Shown here: piece by piece, positions 28,829-37,731 of the stretch
How positions within the stretch are numbered: position 1 is the stretch's first letter
Layout of the letters: each line of letters starts with the position of its first letter
NCBI RefSeq assembly: GCF_024699965.1
Contig: NZ_JAJOMZ010000004.1
Span: 2,946,001-3,010,000 of the forward strand
Direction: 5' to 3'
Source of the DNA: Flavobacterium sp. J372
GTDB taxonomy: Bacteria > Bacteroidota > Bacteroidia > Flavobacteriales > Flavobacteriaceae
DNA length: 64,000 bases
Translations under genes and position numbers: made by a program
The notes under the pieces: generated by a model
The model's input: the letters and a program-made list of their open reading frames with translations, nothing else
Databases searched by the model: none
Told to the model about the DNA's origin: nothing

Positions 28829-29502
28829 AAAACATTGTAATTACGGGCACCAGCCGCGGCATAGGCTACCAGCTGGCGCAGCGCTTTGCCAATGAAGGGC
28901 ACAATGTGCTTGCCATATCGCGCAACGTGCCACAGGAGTTTGCCGCCAGCGATAAGATAACCTGCATACGAGCCGATATTGCCGAAACAGGAGGCCTTGA
29001 TATTGTAGCTGAATTTTTAAATTCGACATGGCGCCATGTTGATATAGTAATCCACAACGCCGGCGCACTTATTTTAAAGCCTTTTGAAGAGATATCTGCT
29101 GAAGAGTTTGAATATATATACCGCGTGAATGTTTTTGGCGTAGCGGCGCTTAATCGCGTTGTGCTGCCCTATATGAAAAGCGGCGGGCATGTGGTAACCA
29201 TAAGCAGCATGGGCGGTGTGCAGGGAACTATAAAATTTGCCGGGCTTTCGGCTTACAGCTCAAGCAAAGGTGCGGCCACTACCCTGTCAGAACTCCTCGC
29301 TGAAGAGTATAAAGACAAAGGTATAGCTTTTAACGTGCTGGCTTTGGGCGCCGTAAATACCGAAATGCTGAGCGAGGCATTCCCCGGTTATGAAGCACCG
29401 CTTTCCGCCGGAGAGATGGCATCTTTCATTCACGGCTTTGCATTGACAGGTAATAAATTCTTCAACGGCAAGGTACTGCAGGTATCTTCTTCCACCCCGT
29501 AA
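28825..29502 (+). CDS. SDR family NAD(P)-dependent oxidoreductase
   Basis: The 225-residue Rossmann enzyme has GTSRGIGYQLAQRFANEG (cofactor-binding glycines), HNAGAL (NAG motif), the catalytic Ser in TISSM and YSSSK as the Tyr/Lys pair. The start overlaps the end of the M28 gene (ATGA), so translation is coupled. The substrate is unknown. Confidence 0.92.
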   Translation: MKNIVITGTSRGIGYQLAQRFANEGHNVLAISRNVPQEFAASDKITCIRADIAETGGLDIVAEFLNSTWRHVDIVIHNAGALILKPFEEISAEEFEYIYRVNVFGVAALNRVVLPYMKSGGHVVTISSMGGVQGTIKFAGLSAYSSSKGAATTLSELLAEEYKDKGIAFNVLALGAVNTEMLSEAFPGYEAPLSAGEMASFIHGFALTGNKFFNGKVLQVSSSTP

Positions 29503-29504
29503 CA

Positions 29505-30101
29505 TTGAAAGAGGTTTTAGGAAAATATGTGCCGGAACATGCGCTCGACCCGGTTTTTGAGCTGATAAAGCTGTATGGCGTGCACCTGAAAATTGTGAAT
29601 GACCGCGTAACCCGCCACGGCGATTACATGCGCGATGCATCTGGCTACCACCGTATTACCGTAAATGCCAGCCTCAATAAATACCGCTTTTTAATGACAT
29701 TGGTGCATGAAATTGCACACCTGGCAGCATTTGAAAAGTTCGGGCGCAACATAAAACCGCACGGCGATGAATGGAAGCTTACCTTCCAACGGCTGATGGT
29801 ACCGTTCATACGCCCTGAGATATTTCCGCCGCAGCTGCTTCCACTTCTTGCCAGGCACTTCCGTAACCCGAAGGCCAGCAGCGATACAGATGCAACATTA
29901 TCACTTGCATTGAAGCAGTTTGATGAAAAATCCGACAAAAACTATATATTTGAACTTCCGTACGGCAGCCACTTCAGGATAAAAGGAGGCAAAATATTTA
30001 TAAAAGGCGCACAGCGGGTAAAGCGTTTTGAGTGTGTGGAAGTAGCTACAGGCAAGATTTACCTGTTCAACCCCAATGCTGAGGTAGAACTGCTTCCGTA
30101 A
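29505..30101 (+). CDS. SprT-like domain protein
   Basis: The 198-residue protein has TLVHEIAHLAAFEKFG, a HExxH zinc motif, followed by HGDEWK, the SprT family's third ligand region. A short C-terminal beta-part (KIFIKGAQRVKRFECVEVATG) resembles the SprT zinc-ribbon region but has only one Cys. Bacterial SprT-like proteins are of unclear function; eukaryotic Spartan proteases cleave DNA-protein crosslinks. It starts with TTG at 29505, two bases after the stop of the SDR gene, and no closer ATG is available. Confidence 0.85.
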   Translation: MKEVLGKYVPEHALDPVFELIKLYGVHLKIVNDRVTRHGDYMRDASGYHRITVNASLNKYRFLMTLVHEIAHLAAFEKFGRNIKPHGDEWKLTFQRLMVPFIRPEIFPPQLLPLLARHFRNPKASSDTDATLSLALKQFDEKSDKNYIFELPYGSHFRIKGGKIFIKGAQRVKRFECVEVATGKIYLFNPNAEVELLP

Positions 30102-30181
30102 TTGTTAAACAAAGGCTAATCCGTTTCGCAGTACGGGAAATATTTAGAATCTTTATCCTGCATTAAACAGGCATATTTATA

Positions 30182-31246
30182 ATGAACAAAAATTACTACG
30201 CCATACTCATGGCAGGCGGTGTCGGGTCGCGTTTCTGGCCTGTAAGCACTACACAATTCCCCAAGCAGTTTCATGACATGCTTGGCACAGGAGACACGCT
30301 GATACAAAAAACATTCAGCAGGCTTTCACAGCTTGTGCCGGCAGAAAATATACTTATCCTCACCAACGAAATTTACAACGATATTGTGCTGGAACAGCTC
30401 CCCCAGGTAAGCCAGCAACAGATACTGCTGGAGCCTGCCATGCGCAATACGGCCCCGTGTATACTTTATGCATCATTAAAAATACAGAAAATGAACCCTG
30501 ATGCGGTTATGGTTGTAGCCCCAAGCGATCACTGGATTGAAGACGAGGCTGCTTTTATAGATAACCTGCAGCAGGCTTTTGACTTTGCCCAAAACAGTGA
30601 TGTTCTTGTAACCCTCGGCATACAGCCTACCTTTCCTAATACGGGCTACGGTTATATTGAATATGATAAAACTGACAGAAATAATCTTAAAAAAGTGATG
30701 CAATTCCGTGAAAAGCCTGATTATGAAACGGCTAAGCAGTTTTTGGCAAGTGGCAATTTTGTGTGGAATGCAGGCATCTTTATCTGGAATGTTCAGGCAG
30801 TTACCAGCGCTTTTAAAAATTTCCAGCCGGCAATAGCTGAACTTTTTGAAAATGGCTACGATAGCTATAACACCACTGCTGAAAAAGAATTTATCAATGA
30901 AAATTATGCGAAGGCCGATAACATTTCTATCGACTATGCCATAATGGAAAATGCGCAGAACGTTTATGTACTCCCGGCAACTTTTGACTGGAATGACCTT
31001 GGCACCTGGGGTTCGCTTCATGATAAGCTTCCAAAGGATGAAAAAAACAACACAGTTGTTAACGCAAAGCTATTCATTGAGAACTCATCTAATAACATAA
31101 TCAGGACAGATAAGGATAAGATTGTTATTATAGACGGGCTTGATGATTATATTGTTGTTGATAAAGAAAAAATATTGCTGATTTTTCCGAAGGAAAAAGA
31201 GCAGGAAATAAAAAAAATTACTGCGCTGGTAACAGCTAACAGTTGA
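30182..31246 (+). CDS. manC: Mannose-1-phosphate guanylyltransferase
   Basis: The enzyme makes GDP-mannose from mannose-1-phosphate and GTP for glycan synthesis. The 354-residue nucleotidyltransferase starts MNKNYYAILMAGGVGSRFWPVS (nucleotide-binding motif) and has the sugar-site motif FREKPD and FDWNDLGTWGSL near the C-terminus. It lacks the C-terminal cupin isomerase domain, as expected for the single-function form. GDP-mannose could supply the mannose-related and surface-glycan genes nearby, which is inference. Confidence 0.95.
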   Translation: MNKNYYAILMAGGVGSRFWPVSTTQFPKQFHDMLGTGDTLIQKTFSRLSQLVPAENILILTNEIYNDIVLEQLPQVSQQQILLEPAMRNTAPCILYASLKIQKMNPDAVMVVAPSDHWIEDEAAFIDNLQQAFDFAQNSDVLVTLGIQPTFPNTGYGYIEYDKTDRNNLKKVMQFREKPDYETAKQFLASGNFVWNAGIFIWNVQAVTSAFKNFQPAIAELFENGYDSYNTTAEKEFINENYAKADNISIDYAIMENAQNVYVLPATFDWNDLGTWGSLHDKLPKDEKNNTVVNAKLFIENSSNNIIRTDKDKIVIIDGLDDYIVVDKEKILLIFPKEKEQEIKKITALVTANS

Positions 31247-31336
31247 TATCCGGTAGGGTTAATTTTGTGTAAGATGTTATGTCATAATGTATTGTTAAAT
31301 ACTTTATCTTAGCACGTTTTACATAAAACCTACCGA

Positions 31337-34300
31337 ATGACGAAATTATACGCCACAAAATTCAGTTTTTCGATTCTGGCATTTCTTTTCAGCCTTACTG
31401 CATTTGCAACTCTACTGCCAGATTTTACTATAAATGCCACTACCACACCGCAAACCTGCCTGGGTACGGGCTCAATTGCCTTCACAACCAGCGGCACAAC
31501 AGCAGGCTCAACGCTTGATTATAAAATATATAAGCTGCCTAACCTTACCACACCTGTAGCAACTGTAACAGCGAGCCCCGTTATAAATCTGACAGCAGGT
31601 GATTACAAAATTATAGCGACGCAAACTCTTGGCGCCGAGCAAAATACAGCAGAGACTACTGTTACAATTGCTAATTTAGGTGCAGAACTCAATTTTACCC
31701 TTACTCCTCAAGGTGTTCGCTGTGGCTATGACGGCATGATTACGGTTAATGTAACATCCGGTACTGCCACTCAATATGAAATTATTGCCGGCCCGGTTAC
31801 AAAGCCGCTTCAGGCATCAAATATGTTTACTGGCCTGCCTGCAGGGCAATATCAGGTAAGGGTATATGATGCTTGCGGAGATGCATCGGTTGTAACAATT
31901 ACACTTGGAACTGCGCTGCCACATATTGCCATTGATGGGGTTACTATTGAATCTGGCTTACTTCCATCATGCAGCACAATTAGCGTGAAAAATTTTTTCG
32001 GTACAATTACAGGTTATGAAATTTTTTATCCGTTAACTTTTGTGTATACTATAATGCCTCCCGGAGGTGCATCGCCTATTACCCAGACAGTTGTGGTAAA
32101 CAGCGGTTCAAATTCTGGCGGCAACCTTGAAACTATTATACCATTTTACCATAATCAGTCATATTTTTATAACCTGAAAGTTACAGATGCCTGCGGTAAT
32201 GTCTACAGCCGAAACAACAATGCCGTAAACCAAAAACTATCTGTAAACGCTAACCCTGAAATTGAAGGGTGTAATGATAATAAGTTCGGGATAGGCCTGG
32301 CTAACTTCCGCCCGCCCTACACTGTTGTCTTCACACAGGCACCTGCGGCATTTTTGGCAAACCCGGCGTTGTATAGCCCCACCCACCCAAATTTTACTGA
32401 CACTGCTGTTTACGGCATACCCGGCAGTTGGGTGCCCGAAGGAAACTATACTGTACTTGTAACAGATGCCTGCGGCCACACTGCCACAAAGAGTTTTGAA
32501 ATTACCGACCCTGACCTGGAACCGGGTGTAAGCGCTGAGGTTGAAGGCTGCAGTACAACGGGCGAAATAAAAGTAACCGGAAGCTCAAACCTGCTGGTGG
32601 TAAAAGTGCTGGTGGCGCCGTCTGCGTTTTCTGCCGGGCCATACCCGATAGACATTTCCTCTCAAATTGATGAGGACGAACTGGTGATACCCAATGCACC
32701 TCTCGGCTATTACAAATTTGAAATTACTGATGAATGTGGCGGGCCATACGAAAAAGATGTTACTGTACAGGTAAATAACGTTGACCTGAATATGACTGTA
32801 ATACAGCGCCCGGGCTGTGCACTTGGCATGGGCTCTGTAAGGCTGTCAATAAACCAGAATAACATATTAACCAGCGTTAAGATTACACAGTCGCCACCGG
32901 AATTTGCAACTAGCTACCCTGTAGATGTATCAGCAAACATACACGGCTACAACTTCTCAATGAATTCACTTCCGGCAGGTGTTTATATGTTTGAAACTAT
33001 AGATAACTGCGGCACGCAGCGTAACAGGCAGATAACTATTGAGGGCTACCAGGTTACGGTAAATGATATTGAAGTCACACCTCTTTGCCTGTCTTTCCAG
33101 CTAAAGCCGCTGCACACCAGTAACGGTACCTATACAGCATCATACTGGCTGCAGAAATATGACCCTGCTACTATGACATGGGGACACCCGGCAGGTACAG
33201 GCACCCCATATCTTGAAGGAACGCTGCCGGGCTCAGGAAATTCATTACCAATAAACAACAATGTAAACAATATCAACCTGCAGTATCTTGGCGACTTCCG
33301 TATTGTAAAGGTTTTTTATACCTTTAGTAATGGCGCCACAGCCAACCAGCGCTGTGTTGAAGTAATAAACACTTTTACTTATGATGGTAAGCCGAGCATT
33401 GTAAATACAAATACATTTCCGTGTGCCGGTGGCCTAATGGAAGTTGCTGTTGAGGCAGTGGGTGTTCAGCCATTGGTATACAGGATAACTCATAAAAATG
33501 GAAATCCTTTCCTAATAAATAACGGCACTTCAAGCCTTTTCAGCGGGCTTGAGCCAGCAACATACACTTTCCAGCTCACAGATAATTGCGGTAACCTCAG
33601 GAACACTGTAATTACCATCAATGCAGTTAATCCTATTACAATAACCCAAACCGGGCAATGTGCTGCAAGTCCTGTCTCGCTTTCGGTACCTGCTTTTTCA
33701 TTCCTCAATTTCCAATGGTATAAGCAGGGTGTTCCGGGAACCATACTTTCAACAACTGCGTCGCTTGATTTCCCTTCATTTAACCCTGCTACACAAGGCG
33801 GCACATACATTTTGCAGATAACATCTGCTGCAAGTACATGCCTTAACCAGACTATACCCCACACTATAAATATACTGCCGCAACCGAATGCCGGTCAGGA
33901 TGCAGCAACATCGTTTTGTAACAACGGCAGCACAATAGATATATCATCATACCTTACGTCACCTCATGATGCAGGCGGCACATGGACAGACATGAGCGGG
34001 ACAGGGCAGTTTAGCGGTACAAATTTTAACACTGCCAACATACCGCCGGGTACTTACCAGTTTAAATATTCGGTGGCGGGCAGCTGCAGCCTTACGGATG
34101 ATGCTATTGTAAGCATTACACTAAAGGCGAAGCCGGCAGCTCCTGTAGTCACTCCGTTACCTGCACTTTGTGAAGGTGCAGGCGGACAGTTGGTAACTGC
34201 AGCCATACCGGGAGCGACTTATCAGTGGACGGGCCCAAACAATTTTACATCGTCTGACCAAAGTCCGGCCTTTGTTTCATTCACTCCTGCAATGGCGGGT

Positions 34301-35110
34301 AACTATACTGTAAGGGCCACTGTAGACGGGTGTACATCAGATCCGTCTACTGTAACTGTAACAGTAAATGCTATTCCACAGTTTAGTATTGACGGCGTTT
34401 TATTGCTTTGTGCAGACCAGGATGCTACACTAACGGTTACTCCTTCCAACTTTAATGTGGGCGATCACAATATCACTTATACATGGTATGAAGGTTCAAA
34501 TATACTTACAGGAGTAGATGCTTCGGCAATCGAAGTGTCTTCACCCGGAACGTATAGTGTAGTAATAGATAACAATGGATGTACTTCACAGCCTGTTATA
34601 CATACAATTGCAGAAAACGCGATAACAACACCAATTGCTATTGAACATGGCTGTGAAAATGATGCTTATATTGTGCGTGTTGCCAATGCTGATGCGTTTC
34701 CAGGAACATTTTTTGAATGGACAGGGCCTGAAGGATATAATGGTGCTGGCCCACAAATTGATATTACCGGACTTGCTGCAGGTACTTATAACCTTATAAT
34801 AACTAATAATGAAGGTTGTACTGCGGGTAACAGTGCAGATGTTATAAACACATACTGCAAGATACCTAAAGGCATTTCGCCAAACGGTGATGGTGATAAT
34901 GATGTTTTTGACCTGACGAATTTTGATGTGGAAGAAATAAAGATATTCAACCGCTATGGCCTTCAGGTGTATGAGAAGAAAGGTTACATAAAAGACTGGC
35001 ACGGGCAAAGCGACAAAGGCAGCCTGCCTGCCGGAACGTATTATTATGTGCTGCGCATGGCAGGGGGCAGGGAAAAAACAGGATGGGTTTACCTACAGCT
35101 GAATGAATAA
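31337..35110 (+). CDS. Large surface protein with T9SS type B (gliding motility-associated) C-terminal domain
   Basis: The 1257-residue protein has a signal peptide (AILFSLTAFA-like SFSILAFLFSLTAFA). A long run of Ig-like and SprB-like beta modules follows, each marked by DxCG or NCG motifs (VYDACGDASVVTIT, VTDACGNVYS, ITDECGGPYEKDV, TDNCGNLRNTV), then later Ig/PKD-like modules. The last 85 residues are the CHU_C/type B sorting domain: KGISPNGDGDNDVFDL, IKIFNRYGLQVYEKKG, DWHGQSDKGSLPAGTYYYVL and GWVYLQ. It is likely a surface adhesin exported by T9SS. A weak TATCTTAG-type -7 box precedes it. Confidence 0.9.
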   Translation: MTKLYATKFSFSILAFLFSLTAFATLLPDFTINATTTPQTCLGTGSIAFTTSGTTAGSTLDYKIYKLPNLTTPVATVTASPVINLTAGDYKIIATQTLGAEQNTAETTVTIANLGAELNFTLTPQGVRCGYDGMITVNVTSGTATQYEIIAGPVTKPLQASNMFTGLPAGQYQVRVYDACGDASVVTITLGTALPHIAIDGVTIESGLLPSCSTISVKNFFGTITGYEIFYPLTFVYTIMPPGGASPITQTVVVNSGSNSGGNLETIIPFYHNQSYFYNLKVTDACGNVYSRNNNAVNQKLSVNANPEIEGCNDNKFGIGLANFRPPYTVVFTQAPAAFLANPALYSPTHPNFTDTAVYGIPGSWVPEGNYTVLVTDACGHTATKSFEITDPDLEPGVSAEVEGCSTTGEIKVTGSSNLLVVKVLVAPSAFSAGPYPIDISSQIDEDELVIPNAPLGYYKFEITDECGGPYEKDVTVQVNNVDLNMTVIQRPGCALGMGSVRLSINQNNILTSVKITQSPPEFATSYPVDVSANIHGYNFSMNSLPAGVYMFETIDNCGTQRNRQITIEGYQVTVNDIEVTPLCLSFQLKPLHTSNGTYTASYWLQKYDPATMTWGHPAGTGTPYLEGTLPGSGNSLPINNNVNNINLQYLGDFRIVKVFYTFSNGATANQRCVEVINTFTYDGKPSIVNTNTFPCAGGLMEVAVEAVGVQPLVYRITHKNGNPFLINNGTSSLFSGLEPATYTFQLTDNCGNLRNTVITINAVNPITITQTGQCAASPVSLSVPAFSFLNFQWYKQGVPGTILSTTASLDFPSFNPATQGGTYILQITSAASTCLNQTIPHTINILPQPNAGQDAATSFCNNGSTIDISSYLTSPHDAGGTWTDMSGTGQFSGTNFNTANIPPGTYQFKYSVAGSCSLTDDAIVSITLKAKPAAPVVTPLPALCEGAGGQLVTAAIPGATYQWTGPNNFTSSDQSPAFVSFTPAMAGNYTVRATVDGCTSDPSTVTVTVNAIPQFSIDGVLLLCADQDATLTVTPSNFNVGDHNITYTWYEGSNILTGVDASAIEVSSPGTYSVVIDNNGCTSQPVIHTIAENAITTPIAIEHGCENDAYIVRVANADAFPGTFFEWTGPEGYNGAGPQIDITGLAAGTYNLIITNNEGCTAGNSADVINTYCKIPKGISPNGDGDNDVFDLTNFDVEEIKIFNRYGLQVYEKKGYIKDWHGQSDKGSLPAGTYYYVLRMAGGREKTGWVYLQLNE

Positions 35111-35112
35111 AT

Positions 35113-35139
35113 AAAGCCCGCTATACGCGGGCTTTATTT
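35113..35139. terminator. Terminator after the large type B surface protein
   Basis: AAAGCCCGC and GCGGGCTTT form a perfect stem with a short loop, followed by ATTTATTT. The reverse side is also A-rich, so it may stop transcripts from mlaF on the minus strand. Confidence 0.88.
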
Positions 35140-35212
35140 ATTTGAACGTGTAAGTACCTGAATCGTAATCGCCAGCGAGATTTTCTCACTGAGATGAAAT
35201 TGGTATTATTTG

Positions 35213-35985
35213 CTATCCCTCATCTCCTTCTGCAAGAAGGCTTTCACGCACTTTCTTGAAAAGGTCTGATGAGTAAACGAATTCTACGATTGATTTATTA
35301 CGGGTTTCAAGAATCTGGTCTTTATCACCCTCCCACTCCTTTATGCCATTCTTCAGGAAAACGATTTTCTCGCCAATCTGGAGTACCGAGTTCATATCGT
35401 GCGTATTGATAACAGTGGTGATGTCATACTCTTTTGTAATTTCGCCTATAAGCTCATCAATTACTATTGATGTTTCGGGGTCGAGGCCGGAGTTAGGCTC
35501 ATCACAAAACAGGTACTTTGGGTTGTTTACAATTGCACGCGCAATGGCCACCCTTTTTGCATACCTCCGGAAATTTCGTTGGGAAATTTCTTATTGGCAT
35601 CTTTAAGATTTACGCGCTCAAGCACTTCGTTTACGCGGTCTCGAACTTCTTTAGAACGTTTTTTTGTAAACATTTTTAGAGGAAAGCCTACGTTATCTTC
35701 AACAGTCATAGAGTCGAATAGCGCACTTCCCTGAAAAACCATACCTATTTCAGTACGCAACGCGCGCTTTTCATCAGGCGATAGTTCGCTGTAAATACGT
35801 CCGTCAAAAGATATGGTGCCACTGTCAGGCTGGTGTATCCCGAGCAGGGTTTTAAGCATTACAGTTTTACCCGAGCCGCTTCGGCCTATTATCAGGTTGG
35901 TTTTACCGGTCTCAAAAGTTGTAGAGATACCTTTTAAGACTTCAGCTTCACCAAATGATTTCCTTATGTCTTTTACTTCTATCAT
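35213..35985 (-). CDS. mlaF: ABC transporter ATPase MlaF (phospholipid/MCE transport), frameshifted
   Basis: The start is the ATG at 35985 (MIEVKDIRKSFGEAEVLKGI). Walker A is GRSGSGKTVMLK and the signature is ISGGMQK, after which the frame breaks. One T more in the T5 run at 35554-35558 (A5 to A6 on minus) gives ISGGMQKRVAIARAIVNNPK and continues with Walker B YLFCDEPNSGLDP and the switch His in NTHDM. The joined product is about 257 residues, a complete MlaF. With MlaE upstream (stop and start share one base), it forms the inner-membrane part of a phospholipid transporter that keeps outer-membrane asymmetry. No MlaD/MCE gene follows directly. Confidence 0.9.
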
Positions 35986-36725
35986 TAGCTTAAAAGGAGT
36001 TGGGTTACAATATAATTTATCAGGATAATCACTACAGATGTCCACACGAATGCCGTTGTACTGGCTTTACCAACCTCAAGCGCCCCACCCTTCATGTAAA
36101 AACCATGAAATGATGGTATTGTCGCCAAAACAAACCCGAACAGGAATGTTTTGAAAAATGCGTAGAAAATATGGAATGGGATAAAGTCTGTCTGCATACC
36201 GGTAATAAATTCATCACTACCTACAAACCCGCCGTACACACCGGCTACATAACCGCCAAAAATACCCAGGAACATTGATATTGATATAACAAACGGGTAT
36301 AAAAGGAAAGCGATAATCTTAGGGAATACAAGATAGTTAAGTGAATTTACACCCATCACCTCAAGAGCATCAATCTGCTCGGTAACACGCATTGTACCTA
36401 TACTTGAGGTTATATATGAACCGGCACGCCCTGCCATGATGATGGAGATAAACGTTGGGGCAAACTCTAATATCACCGACTGCCTTGTGGCAAATGCAAT
36501 GAGTGATTTCGGGATCAGCGGGTTGTTAAGGTTAAGGGCTGTTTGTATTGCCACAACCGCCCCTATGAAGAACGATATGAAGCACACAATACCCATAGAA
36601 CCTACTATCAGGTCATCTATCTCTTTAAAAATCAACGGCTTCATTACTTTCCATTTGGTTGGTTTATTGAAAACCTCTTTAATCATCAGGAAGTAAATAC
36701 CGATATAATGTAACGCTTTGATCAT
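35985..36725 (-). CDS. mlaE: ABC transporter permease MlaE
   Basis: The 246-residue membrane protein has the MlaE/YrbE fold with five helices and the conserved cytosolic coupling segment RMTEQIDALEVMGVNSLNYLV-like RVTEQIDALEVMGVNS. It partners MlaF immediately downstream. The gene begins at the ATG at 36725 after an 80-base intergenic gap with a TACTTTAG possible -7 box on the minus strand. Confidence 0.93.
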   Translation of the reverse strand: MIKALHYIGIYFLMIKEVFNKPTKWKVMKPLIFKEIDDLIVGSMGIVCFISFFIGAVVAIQTALNLNNPLIPKSLIAFATRQSVILEFAPTFISIIMAGRAGSYITSSIGTMRVTEQIDALEVMGVNSLNYLVFPKIIAFLLYPFVISISMFLGIFGGYVAGVYGGFVGSDEFITGMQTDFIPFHIFYAFFKTFLFGFVLATIPSFHGFYMKGGALEVGKASTTAFVWTSVVIILINYIVTQLLLS

Positions 36726-36805
36726 TGAACAAAAAATATTAGGCTAAAGTACCGATTTGGCAGGAGTAATTAAATGCCGTTAATGTTTTTTTAATACAAT
36801 TCGCG

Positions 36806-37654
36806 TTAAAAAATCTTTTCCTTCATCTTCTTCCAGCGATAGCTGCGGATGAAAGAAGCCTGTTCAGGAGTCACAAGCATCATTTTTCCTGAAGTTTTTG
36901 CTTTAAAGAACCCTGACATATAATCAGTGAACAACATCGGCTTTTTCTTGCGTAGCGCCAGTTTTAGCGAAGCAATTGCGGTTATAATTAAGCCGTAGCC
37001 CAGCGTGTAAAATGCCTCACCCTGCTTGTAGCGCGCAGATTTATCATAGCTGGCCCCGGTAGGCTTTAAGTGTTTTACTTTAAGATCTGGCAATGTTATA
37101 ACTTCCCATCCGTAGAATTTCGCCAGTAATTCATCCGCGGTGTCCCACCCCATAGCCGGGCGCAATCCTTCCATTTGCTGAAAAAGCTCTTTACGGTATG
37201 CTTTAAAAGCTCCGCGAATATGGTCTTTATCAGTCAGGCTTTCCAGTATCCATTCGCCGTTTTTTTCTATGTAGGCAAAGCCGCCCGCCATGCCTGCTTG
37301 AGGATTTTGTGCAAAGACTTTTAGCACCTCTTCAAAATAGTCTGGCGGAAGTATCAGGTCAGCATCCAGCTTTACGATTATATCATAGCTGTCGTCCAGA
37401 GCATCTAAACCTTTTTGAAATGCCCTGATCACCTTACTTCCAGGTAAGTGAACGGCATCGCTTTTATTGGATATAACTGAAATCCAGGGATTGTTTAAAG
37501 CAAAATTTCTTGCAATTTCAGCGGTTGCATCTGTAGAATTGTCATCAACCACTATTGCTCTCGCAGGCAACACGGTTTGTGCAGCAAGCGATTGCAGCAT
37601 TTGGCCTATGAAAGCAGCCTCGTTATAAGCAGGGATAACAATGTAGTACTTCAT
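36806..37654 (-). CDS. Family 2 glycosyltransferase
   Basis: The start is the ATG at 37654 (MKYYIVIPAYNEAAFIGQML); the frame extends six codons upstream. The 282-residue GT2 protein has VVDDNSTDATAEIA, KLDADLILPPDYFE (DxD region) and a late catalytic stretch GWDTADELLAKF. It has no membrane domain, apart from one possible hydrophobic patch near residues 225-240. The sugar and acceptor are unknown. It is a single gene, divergent from the repeat protein gene at 37732. Confidence 0.9.
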   Translation of the reverse strand: MKYYIVIPAYNEAAFIGQMLQSLAAQTVLPARAIVVDDNSTDATAEIARNFALNNPWISVISNKSDAVHLPGSKVIRAFQKGLDALDDSYDIIVKLDADLILPPDYFEEVLKVFAQNPQAGMAGGFAYIEKNGEWILESLTDKDHIRGAFKAYRKELFQQMEGLRPAMGWDTADELLAKFYGWEVITLPDLKVKHLKPTGASYDKSARYKQGEAFYTLGYGLIITAIASLKLALRKKKPMLFTDYMSGFFKAKTSGKMMLVTPEQASFIRSYRWKKMKEKIF

Positions 37655-37731
37655 TCTATGAACAAATATCATACTTTTCTATTTATCACATAAATAAAAG
37701 TATATTTACACCTTAAATTTTGTTTAAAGTC